Source: Miltoncostaea sp036826475
Lineage (GTDB): Bacteria; Actinomycetota; Thermoleophilia; Miltoncostaeales; Miltoncostaeaceae
DNA: 64,000 nt
Direction: 5' to 3'
NCBI GenBank assembly: GCA_036826475.1
Contig: DAISWG010000018.1
Span: forward strand, 1-64,000
The number at the start of each line of letters is the position of its first letter. Position 1 is the stretch's first letter. Below the pieces are notes generated by a model. The model did no database searches. It was not told where the DNA came from and saw only the letters and a list, made by a program, of their open reading frames with translations. The position numbers were made by a program, and so were the translations under genes. Below, piece after piece: positions 1-8,122 of the stretch.

Positions 1-290
1 GGAGGAAGTGATTGGGGCCGGGCAGCGGGTGCGGGGGGGGGGGGAGGCGGCGCGCCGACCAGCGGCCATGCCGGCCGGGGGCGCATCCCGGGGGCGCGCA
101 GGTCGCCCGGCGCGGGGGGGCCAGGGGCGCCGCCCACGCCCCGCCCCTCCAGCGTCACGGTGGTGTGCGTGAAGATCCGTTGGTCGCGGCGGTCCCGGTA
201 CTCCGCCACCCCGGCCGGCTCGCCGTCGACCCGCGCCTCGTACCGGTGCCGATCGGGCGCATCGACGACCTCGGGGGAACCATTCTCCAT
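1..290 (-). pseudogene. GNAT-type N-acetyltransferase (YjdJ/COG2388-like), partial and frame-broken
   Basis: Reading the minus strand from the ATG at 290 gives about 50 good residues with the landmarks of the small single-domain GNAT family (Acetyltransf_CG): VAEYR, then FTHTTV, then GRGVG, the acetyl-CoA pyrophosphate loop. After GRGVG the frame drifts, but pieces that should follow (LRA, GM, RPRPAWPLV) remain recognisable across several frames. The region is full of C/G homopolymers (a run of more than ten G at 33-44), so sequencing error at a contig end is likelier than true decay. The C-terminal end lies outside the window. The gene is divergent from the one starting at 313, with only 22 bp between the starts. 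Family assignment is fairly sure; whether the gene is functional cannot be judged. Confidence 0.6.
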
Positions 291-312
291 CCGGGCAGAA
301 TACGGTGGCGGG

Positions 313-924
313 GTGGCGGCGGACAGGTTCGACGGATGGATCGCGGGCGTTGGCACCGCGTCGGGGATGCGCGCGGTGCTGGGGCACTGGCCGCGGTCGC
401 CCCTGGGGCCGTTCGCCGACGTGATGGTGGAGCGGCCCGATGGGCACCGCCTGCTGCTGGCGCCCACCGCGCGGGTGGCCGACTACGTCGCGGCCACCTA
501 CCGCTTCGACGAGGTGCGGGTCACGCCGGTGGCCCTCTCCGTGGGCCGGCCGTGGTGGCACGTCGCCGCCGGACCGCTCGACCTGCGGTTCGCGGTCGGC
601 GGGCGCCCCGCGCTGGGGCTGCTGCTGCGCGCCGTGCCCCCTCGGCTGGCCACCCGCCGATGGTGGATCCGCGCCTCGGACGCGGTCGCCCGGCGGACCC
701 TCCCGGGCGTCCGCACGGTGGGGACCGCCGGCAACGGGCGGCGCGAGCTCTACGCGGCCCTGGACATGCGCCGGATCTCGGCGGCGGGCCTCCGGTGGGA
801 GGGCCGCGACCAGGGGGTGCTCGCGCCCGTGGCGCCGCCGGTCGGGTTCGGGTTCGGGTCGACGCCCGAGACGCCGTCGCTGATCCGTATCGTCACGCTC
901 GTGGAGCGCCCGCCGGAGGCGTGA
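313..924 (+). CDS. Conserved hypothetical protein, about 203 aa
   Basis: I do not recognise the family. The GTG at 313 is chosen because the upstream in-frame part reads as the antisense of the GNAT gene. The protein is probably soluble and cytoplasmic: no signal peptide or membrane helix, rich in Arg, Trp and Pro, with segments such as LGHWPRSPLGPFADVMVE near the N-terminus and RWWIRASDAVARR in the middle. Its even, beta-rich hydrophobic pattern resembles uncharacterised proteins that are common in actinobacteria. It stands alone between divergent GNAT and convergent apgM (33 nt gap). No Shine-Dalgarno is seen in the 22-bp divergent spacer, so the transcript may be leaderless. Confidence 0.6.
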   Translation: MAADRFDGWIAGVGTASGMRAVLGHWPRSPLGPFADVMVERPDGHRLLLAPTARVADYVAATYRFDEVRVTPVALSVGRPWWHVAAGPLDLRFAVGGRPALGLLLRAVPPRLATRRWWIRASDAVARRTLPGVRTVGTAGNGRRELYAALDMRRISAAGLRWEGRDQGVLAPVAPPVGFGFGSTPETPSLIRIVTLVERPPEA

Positions 925-957
925 ACCCGCGCCGACGGGTTCGTGGCGACGCGGGAT

Positions 958-2286
958 TCACGTCCCCGCCCGGGCCTCACGCCCGGGGCGCATCGGCTCC
1001 GGGTGGTCGGGCAGCGCGAGCGTCGGCCGCGGCCCGATCCGGTGCCCCAGGAACGCGGGGCGCCCGGCGGCGCTGAACATCAACGGCAGCACGTCCGCGG
1101 CGCGCACCACCCCCAGGTGGCCCGCCCGCGCGGGCGACTCGCCCAGCTCCGCGACCCCGTCCGGCCGCACCGCCCCGCCCGCCATCACGAACGGCGTGGG
1201 GTCGCCGGTGTGGAGGACGCCGCCGGTGGAGGGGGTGGCGTGGTCGCCGGTGACCGCCACCACGGCCCGGTCCGCGAGCTCCAGCAGCGCGGGCAGGCCC
1301 GCGTCGATGGCCTCGAGGGCGTCGCGCTTGGCGTACGGGTCCTTGGTGTGCCCCGCCTCGTCGGTCGCCTTGGTGTGGACGTGCACGAAGCGGGCGCCGT
1401 CGCCGATCAGCGCCTCCGCCGCCGCGACGCGCCCGGTCATCTCGGCCGCCAGGTCCTCGCGCGACGCCAGGTCGAGGCGCCGCATCCCCAGGAGCCGGGC
1501 GAGGCCCCGGTACAGGCCGCTGCTGGTGACCGCGCCGCCGGCGACGCCCGCCACCTCGGCGAAGGACGGTAGGGGCTCCCGCGCCCCGGCCCACTTGGTG
1601 GTGAGCAGGTCGAGCGGCGGCGCCCCCCGGTCCGCCCGCGCCCGGTTGACCGGCGACGCGGCCAGGGCGTCGCGCGCGGCGAGCAGGAACGCGGTCAGGT
1701 CGGCCGCGAGCGCCTCGCCCGCGTGGGATGTCGCCACGGGGCGCAGCCACGGGTGGATCTCCTCGAAGAACGGATCGGAGTCGGAGACGTCCCCCCGGGC
1801 GTGGGCGGGGAACGTCAGGATCGCCTCCCCCGGCCGCCCCAGCGGGTGCAATCGAGACCCCGCGACCTCGATCGCGCCGAGGGAGGACAGCAGGGCCGCC
1901 GCGTCCTCGGCGTCGTCGCGCCCGGCGCGGCCCGTGACCCGGACGACGTCGCGGTCCAGGCGGGACGTCCGCAGCGCGGCGTGGAGCACGGCGACCCCCT
2001 CCGGCACGTCCAGGCCGGCGCCGAGGCCCTCCAGCACGGCCCGTCCCGGGAACGGCCGCCCCTCGTAGCCGAGCAGCGACCAGTGGGCCAGCTCCGACGA
2101 CGGGGCCCGCCCGGGGCCGAGCGGCACGTGCCACCCGCTGGCGCCGCGGCGGGCGAGCTCGTCCAGCACCGGGGTGCGCGCGGCCTCGGCGGGGGTGCGG
2201 CCGCCGAGCTCGGGCACCGGGCGGTCGCCCAGCCCGTCCAGGATCACCAGGACCGCCGGCAGCCGGTCCCCCGCGCCGGCGCTCAC
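958..2286 (-). CDS. apgM: 2,3-bisphosphoglycerate-independent phosphoglycerate mutase, archaeal type
   Basis: Interconverts 3- and 2-phosphoglycerate in glycolysis and gluconeogenesis, in the cytoplasm. The 442-aa protein belongs to the alkaline-phosphatase-like superfamily. D17 in ILDGLGDRP is a metal ligand. APSSELAHWSLLGYEG (about residues 61-76) holds the candidate nucleophilic serine. HVHTKATDEAGH and VTGDHATPS in the C-terminal third carry further metal ligands. Size matches the ApgM family (about 400-440 aa). The GTG start at 2286 overlaps the stop of the upstream adenylyltransferase as GTGA, implying translational coupling as third gene of a three-gene operon. The enzyme family is clear; whether it is the main PGM of the cell cannot be told. 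Confidence 0.88.
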   Translation of the reverse strand: MSAGAGDRLPAVLVILDGLGDRPVPELGGRTPAEAARTPVLDELARRGASGWHVPLGPGRAPSSELAHWSLLGYEGRPFPGRAVLEGLGAGLDVPEGVAVLHAALRTSRLDRDVVRVTGRAGRDDAEDAAALLSSLGAIEVAGSRLHPLGRPGEAILTFPAHARGDVSDSDPFFEEIHPWLRPVATSHAGEALAADLTAFLLAARDALAASPVNRARADRGAPPLDLLTTKWAGAREPLPSFAEVAGVAGGAVTSSGLYRGLARLLGMRRLDLASREDLAAEMTGRVAAAEALIGDGARFVHVHTKATDEAGHTKDPYAKRDALEAIDAGLPALLELADRAVVAVTGDHATPSTGGVLHTGDPTPFVMAGGAVRPDGVAELGESPARAGHLGVVRAADVLPLMFSAAGRPAFLGHRIGPRPTLALPDHPEPMRPGREARAGT

Positions 2287-2819
2287 AGCACGGCGCCCCG
2301 GGCGCGGCGGCCCGCCAGCATCGCGCGCAGGGGCGCCACCGTGGCGGGCGGCACCAGCCGCTCCCAGTCGCCGCCCGCACGGATCGCGGCGCGGATCTCC
2401 GTCGACGTCCGGCGCTCCCCGGGCCCGGGCTCGGCCTCGACCACCCGGTAGCCGGCGGCCGCCAGGCGGCGCGCCTTTCCCGCCTCCCAGGCGCCGCCGC
2501 GCCCCACGTACTGGACGGCGTCGAGCGGCGCGTAGCACTCCCACAGCTCGGGCCGGCCGAGGTCGAACGGCACCAGCAGCACGCGCGGGTCGTGCCCCAG
2601 GGCGCAGAGCAGCAGCTCGGCCCGCTCCCAGTACGTGAAGGGGTTGGCGTCCTCCCGGTGGCGGTGGCCGCTGTCCGGCTCGGGCCGGCGGCTCGACGGG
2701 TCGGGGTTGGTGATGCCGACGATCAGGCGGCCGCGCTCCTCGAGGCCCATCCGGAAGAGCCGCAGGTGGTCCTCGTGCACCGGCTGGAAACGGCCGGTCA
2801 CGCAGGCGGGGCCGGTCAC
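2283..2819 (-). CDS. Nicotinamide-nucleotide adenylyltransferase-like nucleotidyltransferase (NadM type)
   Basis: A 178-aa nucleotidyltransferase-fold protein. GRFQPVHEDH near the N-terminus has the H15xxH18 motif that activates ATP, and STEIR near residue 150 is the second nucleotidyl-transfer signature. Archaeal-type NMN adenylyltransferases have this size and the same GRFQPxHxGH start, so the likely reaction is NMN + ATP to NAD + PPi. The central stretch ITNPDPS and FTYWERAELL also agrees. The GTG start at 2819 overlaps the stop of the acyl-CoA dehydrogenase by GTGA and its own stop overlaps apgM. In this family some members use other substrates (for example pantetheine phosphate or glycerol phosphate), so the substrate is inferred. 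Confidence 0.75.
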   Translation of the reverse strand: MTGPACVTGRFQPVHEDHLRLFRMGLEERGRLIVGITNPDPSSRRPEPDSGHRHREDANPFTYWERAELLLCALGHDPRVLLVPFDLGRPELWECYAPLDAVQYVGRGGAWEAGKARRLAAAGYRVVEAEPGPGERRTSTEIRAAIRAGGDWERLVPPATVAPLRAMLAGRRARGAVL

Positions 2820-4027
2820 CGCAGCAGCGTGCGGGCGATCGCGTTGCGCTGGATCTCCACGGTGCCCGCCGGGATCCGCAGGTTCCGCGCGACGCGGAAC
2901 AGCTTCTCCTCCGGGGTGCCGCGCCCCAGGCCGGAGGCGCCGTGGATCTGGACGGCGCGGTCGGCGACCCGGAAGAAGGCCTCGTCGTTGACCAGCGCGA
3001 TCAGGCTCACCAGGCGGATCGCGTCGGGATGGAGCGGCACGGCGTGGGGTCCGAGGGCGTCGAGCTCGCCCTGGGCCTCGAGCGACAGGGCGCGCGCCGC
3101 GTACACGTCGGCGTCGATGTCGGCCAGCATGTGCTGGACCGCCTGCAGCTCGCCGATCGGCCGCCCGCCCGACCGCCGGGTGCGCGCGCGGTCGACGGCC
3201 CGGTCCCGCAGCCATGCGCCCCAGCCGGCGCACATGCCGCCGCGGCACATCCGGCGCCAGTTGATCCACGTGAGCGCCAGCTGCAGCCCCTGGCCGACCT
3301 CGCCGATCCGATGCGCGTCCGGCACGCGCACGCCGTCGAGCACCAGCTCGCCCGTCAGGCCGTCGTCCATCATCGTCGGCGCGTCGGGGCCGCGGCGGAA
3401 CCCCTCGCTCCCGGCGTCCACCATGAACATGGTGAGGGAGCGGCTGCCCGCGCCCGGCTCGGTGACCGCCACCACCTGGGCGACGTCGCAGAAGTGCGCG
3501 TTGGTGATCCACGCCTTGCGGCCGGAGATGACCCAGTCGTCGCCGTCGCGCTCCGCGCGGGTGCTCATCGACAGCACGTCCGACCCGGCGGCCGGCTCGG
3601 TGTTGGCGAACGCGCATGTGGTCTCGCCGCGCATCAGCGGACGCAGGAAGCGCTCGCGGCCCTCCGCCCCCAGGTGGACGAGGTTCGGGCTCGGCCCCTC
3701 CGTCCAGGCCAGGGTGCAGAGCCCCAGGCCGAGGCCGGCGCGGCGGTAGACGAGCTCCTCCACCCGCATGCACTCCACCCGCGTGAGCCCCAGGCCGCCG
3801 ACCTCGCGGGGCATGTGGGGCGCGTACAGCCCGGCCGCGGCGGCCCTGCGCTGCACGTCGCGGCGGGCCTCCCACACCTCGGGGTGCATCCGCCCACCGG
3901 CGTCGAGCGCCGGCTGCCACGGCGTCCCGGCGCCGCGGGCGGCCAGGGCCCGGTCGAGGTCGGCCACTTCGTCCAGGAAGGCCTCGTAGCGCGGCAGCAG
4001 CGTCTCGAGTCGGTCGCGCGCGGCCAT
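2816..4027 (-). CDS. Acyl-CoA dehydrogenase family protein
   Basis: A 403-aa FAD flavoprotein that should oxidise an acyl-CoA to an enoyl-CoA in fatty acid or branched-chain catabolism. The middle domain shows FANTEPAAGSD (FAD/substrate loop) and WVISGRKAWITNA; the C-terminal helical domain has QIHGASGLGRGTPEEKL and ends in IPAGTVEIQRNAIART. Where many family members carry the catalytic Glu in a YEGT-like motif this protein has PAGT, so the base must lie elsewhere (as in isovaleryl-CoA dehydrogenases) or activity differs. ATG start at 4027. First gene of the overlapping acd, adenylyltransferase, apgM operon and divergent from the kinase-like gene across 53 bp. Confidence 0.88.
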   Translation of the reverse strand: MAARDRLETLLPRYEAFLDEVADLDRALAARGAGTPWQPALDAGGRMHPEVWEARRDVQRRAAAAGLYAPHMPREVGGLGLTRVECMRVEELVYRRAGLGLGLCTLAWTEGPSPNLVHLGAEGRERFLRPLMRGETTCAFANTEPAAGSDVLSMSTRAERDGDDWVISGRKAWITNAHFCDVAQVVAVTEPGAGSRSLTMFMVDAGSEGFRRGPDAPTMMDDGLTGELVLDGVRVPDAHRIGEVGQGLQLALTWINWRRMCRGGMCAGWGAWLRDRAVDRARTRRSGGRPIGELQAVQHMLADIDADVYAARALSLEAQGELDALGPHAVPLHPDAIRLVSLIALVNDEAFFRVADRAVQIHGASGLGRGTPEEKLFRVARNLRIPAGTVEIQRNAIARTLLR

Positions 4028-4080
4028 GAGGGGCAGGCTACCTGCGATCCTGGTGGCGACGGACGGCGCGGAGGTGCGCG

Positions 4081-4749
4081 GTGGAGGGCGTGGGGGACGT
4101 GGTGGACGGGCGCTACCGCCTGGGACGGCGGCTCGGCGACGGCGTGTTCCAGGCCGAGGACCTGTCCCTGGCCCGCGCCGTCGTGGTGCGGGTGTCGGGC
4201 CCGGAGGGCGCGGCCGACCTGGCGCGCCTCACCACCGTCCTGCGCAGCCTCCAGTTCGCGACGTCGCACGTCGTGCCGGTGCTGGACGAGGGCATGACCG
4301 GCGGGGGCGGGCGGTACGTGGTGTCGGCCTTCGTGGAGGGGACGCCGGTCAGCCGCCTGGTCGCCCCGGGGGGCCGGCCGATCGCCGCCGACACGGCCGC
4401 CGCGATCGGCGACGACCTGCTCGAGGCGGCCGAGGCCGCCGGGCGCGCCGTGCCGGAGGGCGCCGGTGCGGTCCCCGCGGCGGCGATCCTCGACCGCGAC
4501 CGCGAGGTTCGCGTCACCAGGTTCATCCTGGACGGCGCGAGCGACGCCGCCGCGTGCCGCGCCGTGGCGGAGCTGCTGCACCATCTGCTCACCGGGCGGG
4601 AGCCCGAGGCGGGCGAGTCGGTGCGCGCCCGCGGGTACCCGGTGCCCGACCCGCTCGCCGACGTCGTCGACGCCGCCCTCGCCGGCGAGCTGCGGACGCC
4701 GACGGAGATGCGCCGCCGCCTGGCCGCCGCCCGCCGCCGCATCGGCTAG
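4081..4749 (+). CDS. Protein-kinase-like protein without catalytic residues (probable pseudokinase)
   Basis: A 222-aa protein that follows the Hanks Ser/Thr kinase fold. RYRLGRRLGDGVFQAEDLSLARAV (residues 11-34) aligns with the glycine loop and beta3 strand, VVPVLDEGMTGGGGRYVVSAFVEG resembles the hinge, and VAELLHHLLTG resembles helix F. The VAIK lysine is Arg (VVVRV, R37), no HRD motif precedes the ILDRDREVRVTRF segment, and the DFG aspartate is replaced (TRF). All three catalytic residues are thus missing. No transmembrane segment or PASTA domain follows. GTG start at 4081 with GGAGG 8 nt upstream. The stop overlaps the convergent GlxA-type regulator. A nucleotide-sensing or scaffold role is inference. 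Confidence 0.6.
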   Translation: MEGVGDVVDGRYRLGRRLGDGVFQAEDLSLARAVVVRVSGPEGAADLARLTTVLRSLQFATSHVVPVLDEGMTGGGGRYVVSAFVEGTPVSRLVAPGGRPIAADTAAAIGDDLLEAAEAAGRAVPEGAGAVPAAAILDRDREVRVTRFILDGASDAAACRAVAELLHHLLTGREPEAGESVRARGYPVPDPLADVVDAALAGELRTPTEMRRRLAAARRRIG

Positions 4750-5734
4750 GCCGTCGCCGCGACCCCGGTCGTGACGAAGCGGCGCCGGTAGGCGTCGGGC
4801 GTCACGCCCACCTGCCGCACGAAGGCGCGGCGCAGGGTCTCCGCCGAGCCGAGCCCCGACTCCCGGGCGATCCACCCCAGCGGCGCGTCCGAGGTCTCCA
4901 GCAGCGCCCGGGCGGCCTCGACCCGCACCCGCTCGACGTACCGGCCTGGGGTGGTCCCCAGCTCGCGGGCGAAGAGCCGCGTGAGGTGCCGCTCGCTGAA
5001 GCCGGCCCGTCGGCTGAGGGCCGGCAGACGGTGGTCGCCGGCGGGGTCGGTCGCGATCCCGTCGAGCAGCGCCCGCAGCGCCGGACGCTCGACCGGCGCG
5101 GCCTCCAGGCGCACGCTGAACTGCGCCTGCCCGCCGGGCCGCTGCATGAACACCACGAGGTGCCGGGCCACGCGCCGGGCGACCGCGGCCCCGTGGTCGG
5201 CCTCCACCAGCGCGAGGGCCAGGTCGACGCCGGCGCTCACGCCGGCCGACGTCCACACGTCGCCGTCGGCCACGAAGATCGCGTCCGCGTCGACGTCGAC
5301 CTCCGGGTGGCGGGCGGCGAGCTCGTCGGCGAACTGCCAGTGGGTGGTGGCGCGGCGCCCGTCGAGCAGCCCGGTCGCGGCGAGCACGAACGCGNNNNNN
5401 NNNNGCCGGCGCACACGCCGGCGACGCGGCGGCTGCGCGCCGCGGCGTCCCGCACGGCGTCGAGCAGCGCGGTGTCGCGGGCGGCCCGCGGCCACGTCCA
5501 CCCGCCGGGCACGATGACCGTGTCGACGACGCCCACCTCCGCGGCGGGGGCGTCCACCCCGATCCGCAGCCCGGAGCTGGCCGTCACGTCGCGGCCGTCG
5601 GGCGAGGCGACCACCACCCGGTAGCGGCCGCCCATCGACAGGGCGTCGGCGACCGCGAACACCTCCGACGGGCCGGCCACGTCCAGGAAGCCCGCGCCGT
5701 CGAACGCGAGCAGCATGATGGTGCGCGGGGCCAC
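4746..5734 (-). CDS. GlxA-type transcriptional regulator: DJ-1/PfpI domain plus AraC HTH (interrupted by an assembly gap)
   Basis: The N-terminal half (GTG start at 5734) is a DJ-1/PfpI amidase-like domain: MLLAFDGAGFLDVAGPSEVF, VIVPGG, and VCAG at the nucleophile elbow. The C-terminal half after the gap has GLLDGRRATTHW, the usual continuation, then an AraC-type double HTH (HLTRLFARELGTTPGRYVERVR and IARESGLGSAETLRRAFVRQVGVTP). The ten Ns break the frame, but the family reads VCxGAFxLA without interruption, so the gap is probably zero or a 1-nt overlap and the gene is intact, about 325 aa. It is the last gene of a minus-strand operon (hydrolase, MBL hydrolase, regulator; spacing 4 and 15 nt), which it may regulate. 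Confidence 0.8.
5395..5404. other. Assembly gap (10 N) inside the GlxA-type regulator gene
   Basis: Ten undetermined bases. The flanks encode VCAG and AFVLAATG, which are adjacent in homologous GlxA-type regulators, so the true missing length is probably nil. Confidence 0.97.
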
Positions 5735-5749
5735 GCCCGCAGTATGGCG

Positions 5750-6538
5750 TCAGAGGTCGTCCACCGGCGCACCGATCGGGAGCCACCGAACGGTCCGGCG
5801 CACCTCCTCGGGGGCGCGCGCCAGCTCGCGCTCCGCCGCGTCGCGGCCCTGGCGGAAGTGGGCCCAGCCCTCGTAGTGGATGGGGACCGCGACCCGGGGG
5901 CGCACCAGCCCGATCAGCTCCGCCGCCTCGGCGGCGGTCATCGTGAACCGCAGCGGCCCCGTGACCGGGAAGCGGACGCCGCCGAGGTGCACCAGCGCCA
6001 CGTCCACGTCGATGCGGCCGGACACCCCGCGCACACCGTCGAAGAGGACGGTGTCGCCCGTGATCCAGAGGGCGCCGCCGTCGTCGCCGTCCCATGCGAG
6101 CGCGAAGCCCACCACGTCGCCCACGACCGGCCCGAGGCCGGGCGGCCCGTGGCGGCACGGCGTGGCGGTGATGGTGATTCCCGGACGACCATGCGCCTCG
6201 AGCCGGGTGGTGCCCCAGGGCTCCAGTCCCACGGCGCCGCCCCCCAGCCGGCGGGCTCCCGGCGTCGTGGTCACCACCGTGCCCGACTTCGGCAGCAGCG
6301 CCCGCCCGGCGGCGTCCAGGTTGTCGCCGTGGTGGTCGTGGGTGAGCAGGACGGCGTCGATCGGCGGCAGGTCGGCGGGGGCGATCGCGGGGCCGGCGGT
6401 CTTGCGCGACCCCGTCCCCCAGCCGAACCGGTACGCGCCGCCGGCGGGGTCGAACGTCGGGTCGGTGAGCAGCGTCCAACCGGCGCGCTCGATCAGGACC
6501 GTCGGGCCGCCGACGTGGGTGATCCGGAGCCCCTCCAC
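5750..6538 (-). CDS. MBL-fold metallo-hydrolase (UlaG / ComEC-like lactamase superfamily)
   Basis: A 262-aa cytoplasmic metallo-beta-lactamase-fold protein. LLTHDHHGDNLD is the HxHxDH zinc motif, followed by further metal ligands in TATPCRHGP and WITGDTVLFDGV, and IHYEGWAHF near the C-terminus. The start ITHVGGPTVLIE and LLTDPTFDP are typical of the UlaG-like branch, in which substrates range from ascorbate lactone to N-acyl phosphatidylethanolamine; the substrate here is unknown. ATG start at 6538, four nucleotides after the stop of the upstream hydrolase. The two enzymes may act in one pathway controlled by the GlxA-type regulator behind them; that is inference from operon structure. Confidence 0.85.
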   Translation of the reverse strand: MEGLRITHVGGPTVLIERAGWTLLTDPTFDPAGGAYRFGWGTGSRKTAGPAIAPADLPPIDAVLLTHDHHGDNLDAAGRALLPKSGTVVTTTPGARRLGGGAVGLEPWGTTRLEAHGRPGITITATPCRHGPPGLGPVVGDVVGFALAWDGDDGGALWITGDTVLFDGVRGVSGRIDVDVALVHLGGVRFPVTGPLRFTMTAAEAAELIGLVRPRVAVPIHYEGWAHFRQGRDAAERELARAPEEVRRTVRWLPIGAPVDDL

Positions 6539-6542
6539 GGCG

Positions 6543-7355
6543 TCAGCGGGCGTGCGCCTCGGCCCACTCCAGCGCGTGGTCCGCCACGACCTCCCACCCG
6601 GGCCACGCGGTCAGCAGGTGGGGTCCGGGGTACTCGACCACCTCCGTCACCGTCCCCTCGGCCCGGTAGTGCTTCGCGTTGGAGCGCTGGACCGAGGGCG
6701 GCATCAGATGGTCGTCGGTGCCGGAGATGAACAGCAGCGGCGCCCGGTCCGTCTTCCCGTAGTCGACGTGGGTCCCCTGATGGCCCGGCTTCACGGTGGC
6801 GAACGCGCTCTCCCAGAAGATCGATCCGGACGCCGGCACGTGGTAGCGCTCGTACAGCCGCCGCGACTCCTCCTCGCTGAAGCCGTTGGTGAACGCGTAC
6901 CGCCATTGCCGCTCGTCCAGGCCCACGGCCCGGTGGCGGTTCGCCGGGTTCCTGAGCACCGGGAAGGTCGCCCTGATCTGCGACAGGGGGACCACCGCCA
7001 CCCCCTCGGTGGGCGCGGAGTTGATGGCAACACCGCAGGCGCCGAGGCCGCGGTCCAGCAGGATCTGGGTGAACGTGCCGCCGGCGGAGTGGCCGATGAG
7101 GATCGGCGGGCGGTCGAGCCCCTCCACCACCTCCGTGAGGCGCGCGACGATCGCGTCGATGGTGAGGGCCTCGATCGGCGACGGGTCGGCGTTCAGGGCC
7201 TCCACCTCGACCTCGAACCCGGGGTACCCGGGCGCCAGCACCGTGCGGCCCTTGGCCTCGTAGTGCGCGATCCAGTCCTCCCAGCTCCTGGGCGTCACCC
7301 AGAAGCCGTGGATCAGCACGATGGCGCGCTCGGGCGTGGGGGCGTCGGTGCTCAC
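6543..7355 (-). CDS. Alpha/beta hydrolase
   Basis: A 270-aa alpha/beta-hydrolase: the oxyanion region LIHGFWVTPRSWEDW, nucleophile elbow IGHSAGG, acid in FISGTDDHLMPP, and a C-terminal His in YPGPHLLTAWPGWE complete the catalytic triad. No signal peptide, so probably cytoplasmic; the substrate cannot be named. The GTG at 7355 is preferred because GGAGGA lies 7 nt upstream; an in-frame ATG 33 nt further upstream lacks a ribosome binding site. First gene of the operon with the MBL hydrolase and the GlxA-type regulator. Confidence 0.85.
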   Translation of the reverse strand: MSTDAPTPERAIVLIHGFWVTPRSWEDWIAHYEAKGRTVLAPGYPGFEVEVEALNADPSPIEALTIDAIVARLTEVVEGLDRPPILIGHSAGGTFTQILLDRGLGACGVAINSAPTEGVAVVPLSQIRATFPVLRNPANRHRAVGLDERQWRYAFTNGFSEEESRRLYERYHVPASGSIFWESAFATVKPGHQGTHVDYGKTDRAPLLFISGTDDHLMPPSVQRSNAKHYRAEGTVTEVVEYPGPHLLTAWPGWEVVADHALEWAEAHAR

Positions 7356-7444
7356 GGGCGGTCCTCCGGTCCGGCGGGGCGGGCGCATGGAGCGTCCGTC
7401 CCCCGCCGGCGGGGCGCAAGGACGCGTCGCCCACGATTCCGGAC

Positions 7445-8041
7445 ATGCCCGGGCGGGTGCCCTACCCTGCCCCGGTGGCCGGCATCGAGGCAGCGCGCGA
7501 TCCCCGGGGCGCCGCGTGGGAGCGGCGCCTGCGGCGGCCGGTCCTCGCCGCCGCGTGGCTCGCGATCCCGACGGTGCTGCTCTACTTCTCGTCGCTCGAG
7601 GGCTGGCTCGCCGTGCTGGCGGTCAGCCTCGCGTGGAGCATCTGGCTGGTCTTCCTGACCGAGGCGGTCATCATGCTGACCGTCGCCCGCGACCGGGGGG
7701 CGTGGGCGCGCGGCCACGTGTTCGGGCTGGTGATCCTGCTGGCCACCTTCCCGCTGCTCACAAGCATCCTGGAGGGGCTGCTGGCGGCGCGGGCGCTGTC
7801 GAGCGTGCAGGGCCTGCGCGTGCTCCAGGTGCTCTATCTGGCGAAGGCGGCGAAGCTGTTCAAGTCGGCGATGATCCTGCGCGCCAGCGGGGCGGCGCCG
7901 CGCCATCCGGCGGCCATCACCGCCGCGGCGCTGCTGGCGGCGACGGCGCTCGTCGGCATCGGCGACCGCATCGTCTCGGGCGACAAGCATCCGACGCCGT
8001 TCCACGGCACGTGGAGCCTCGTGGAGGACGCCGTGCCCTGA
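7445..8041 (+). CDS. Voltage-sensor-like membrane protein lacking a pore domain
   Basis: A 198-aa membrane protein with helices around residues 35-50, 54-75, 88-108 and 145-168. The amphipathic segment RALSSVQGLRVLQVLYLAKAAKLF (broken by a few residues) looks like the S4/S4-S5 region of prokaryotic voltage-gated cation channels, and FHGTWSLVEDAVP at the C-terminus resembles the start of a pore helix. The protein then stops: no selectivity filter (GYGD or similar) is encoded downstream in any frame. It may be a free voltage-sensor-type protein, a channel shortened by mutation, or an unrelated four-helix protein. ATG at 7445; the next small gene begins 81 nt downstream. Confidence 0.55.
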   Translation: MPGRVPYPAPVAGIEAARDPRGAAWERRLRRPVLAAAWLAIPTVLLYFSSLEGWLAVLAVSLAWSIWLVFLTEAVIMLTVARDRGAWARGHVFGLVILLATFPLLTSILEGLLAARALSSVQGLRVLQVLYLAKAAKLFKSAMILRASGAAPRHPAAITAAALLAATALVGIGDRIVSGDKHPTPFHGTWSLVEDAVP

Positions 8042-8122
8042 TGCCGCCCGGCCGCGCCGACCGGGGTTCCCGCGGCCGCCGTCGCGGGCATCACTCGTCG
8101 GAAGCGGCGCCGGGAGGGGCGG

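Noticed and set aside
33..44. Homopolymer G run as a quadruplex or regulatory feature
   Set aside because: It lies at the scaffold edge in a region of evident sequence error.
12..1076. Long plus-strand reading frame over the left end
   Set aside because: It is an Arg/Gly/Ala-rich antisense frame of GC-rich DNA; its antisense encodes GNAT motifs and another frame encodes a better protein.
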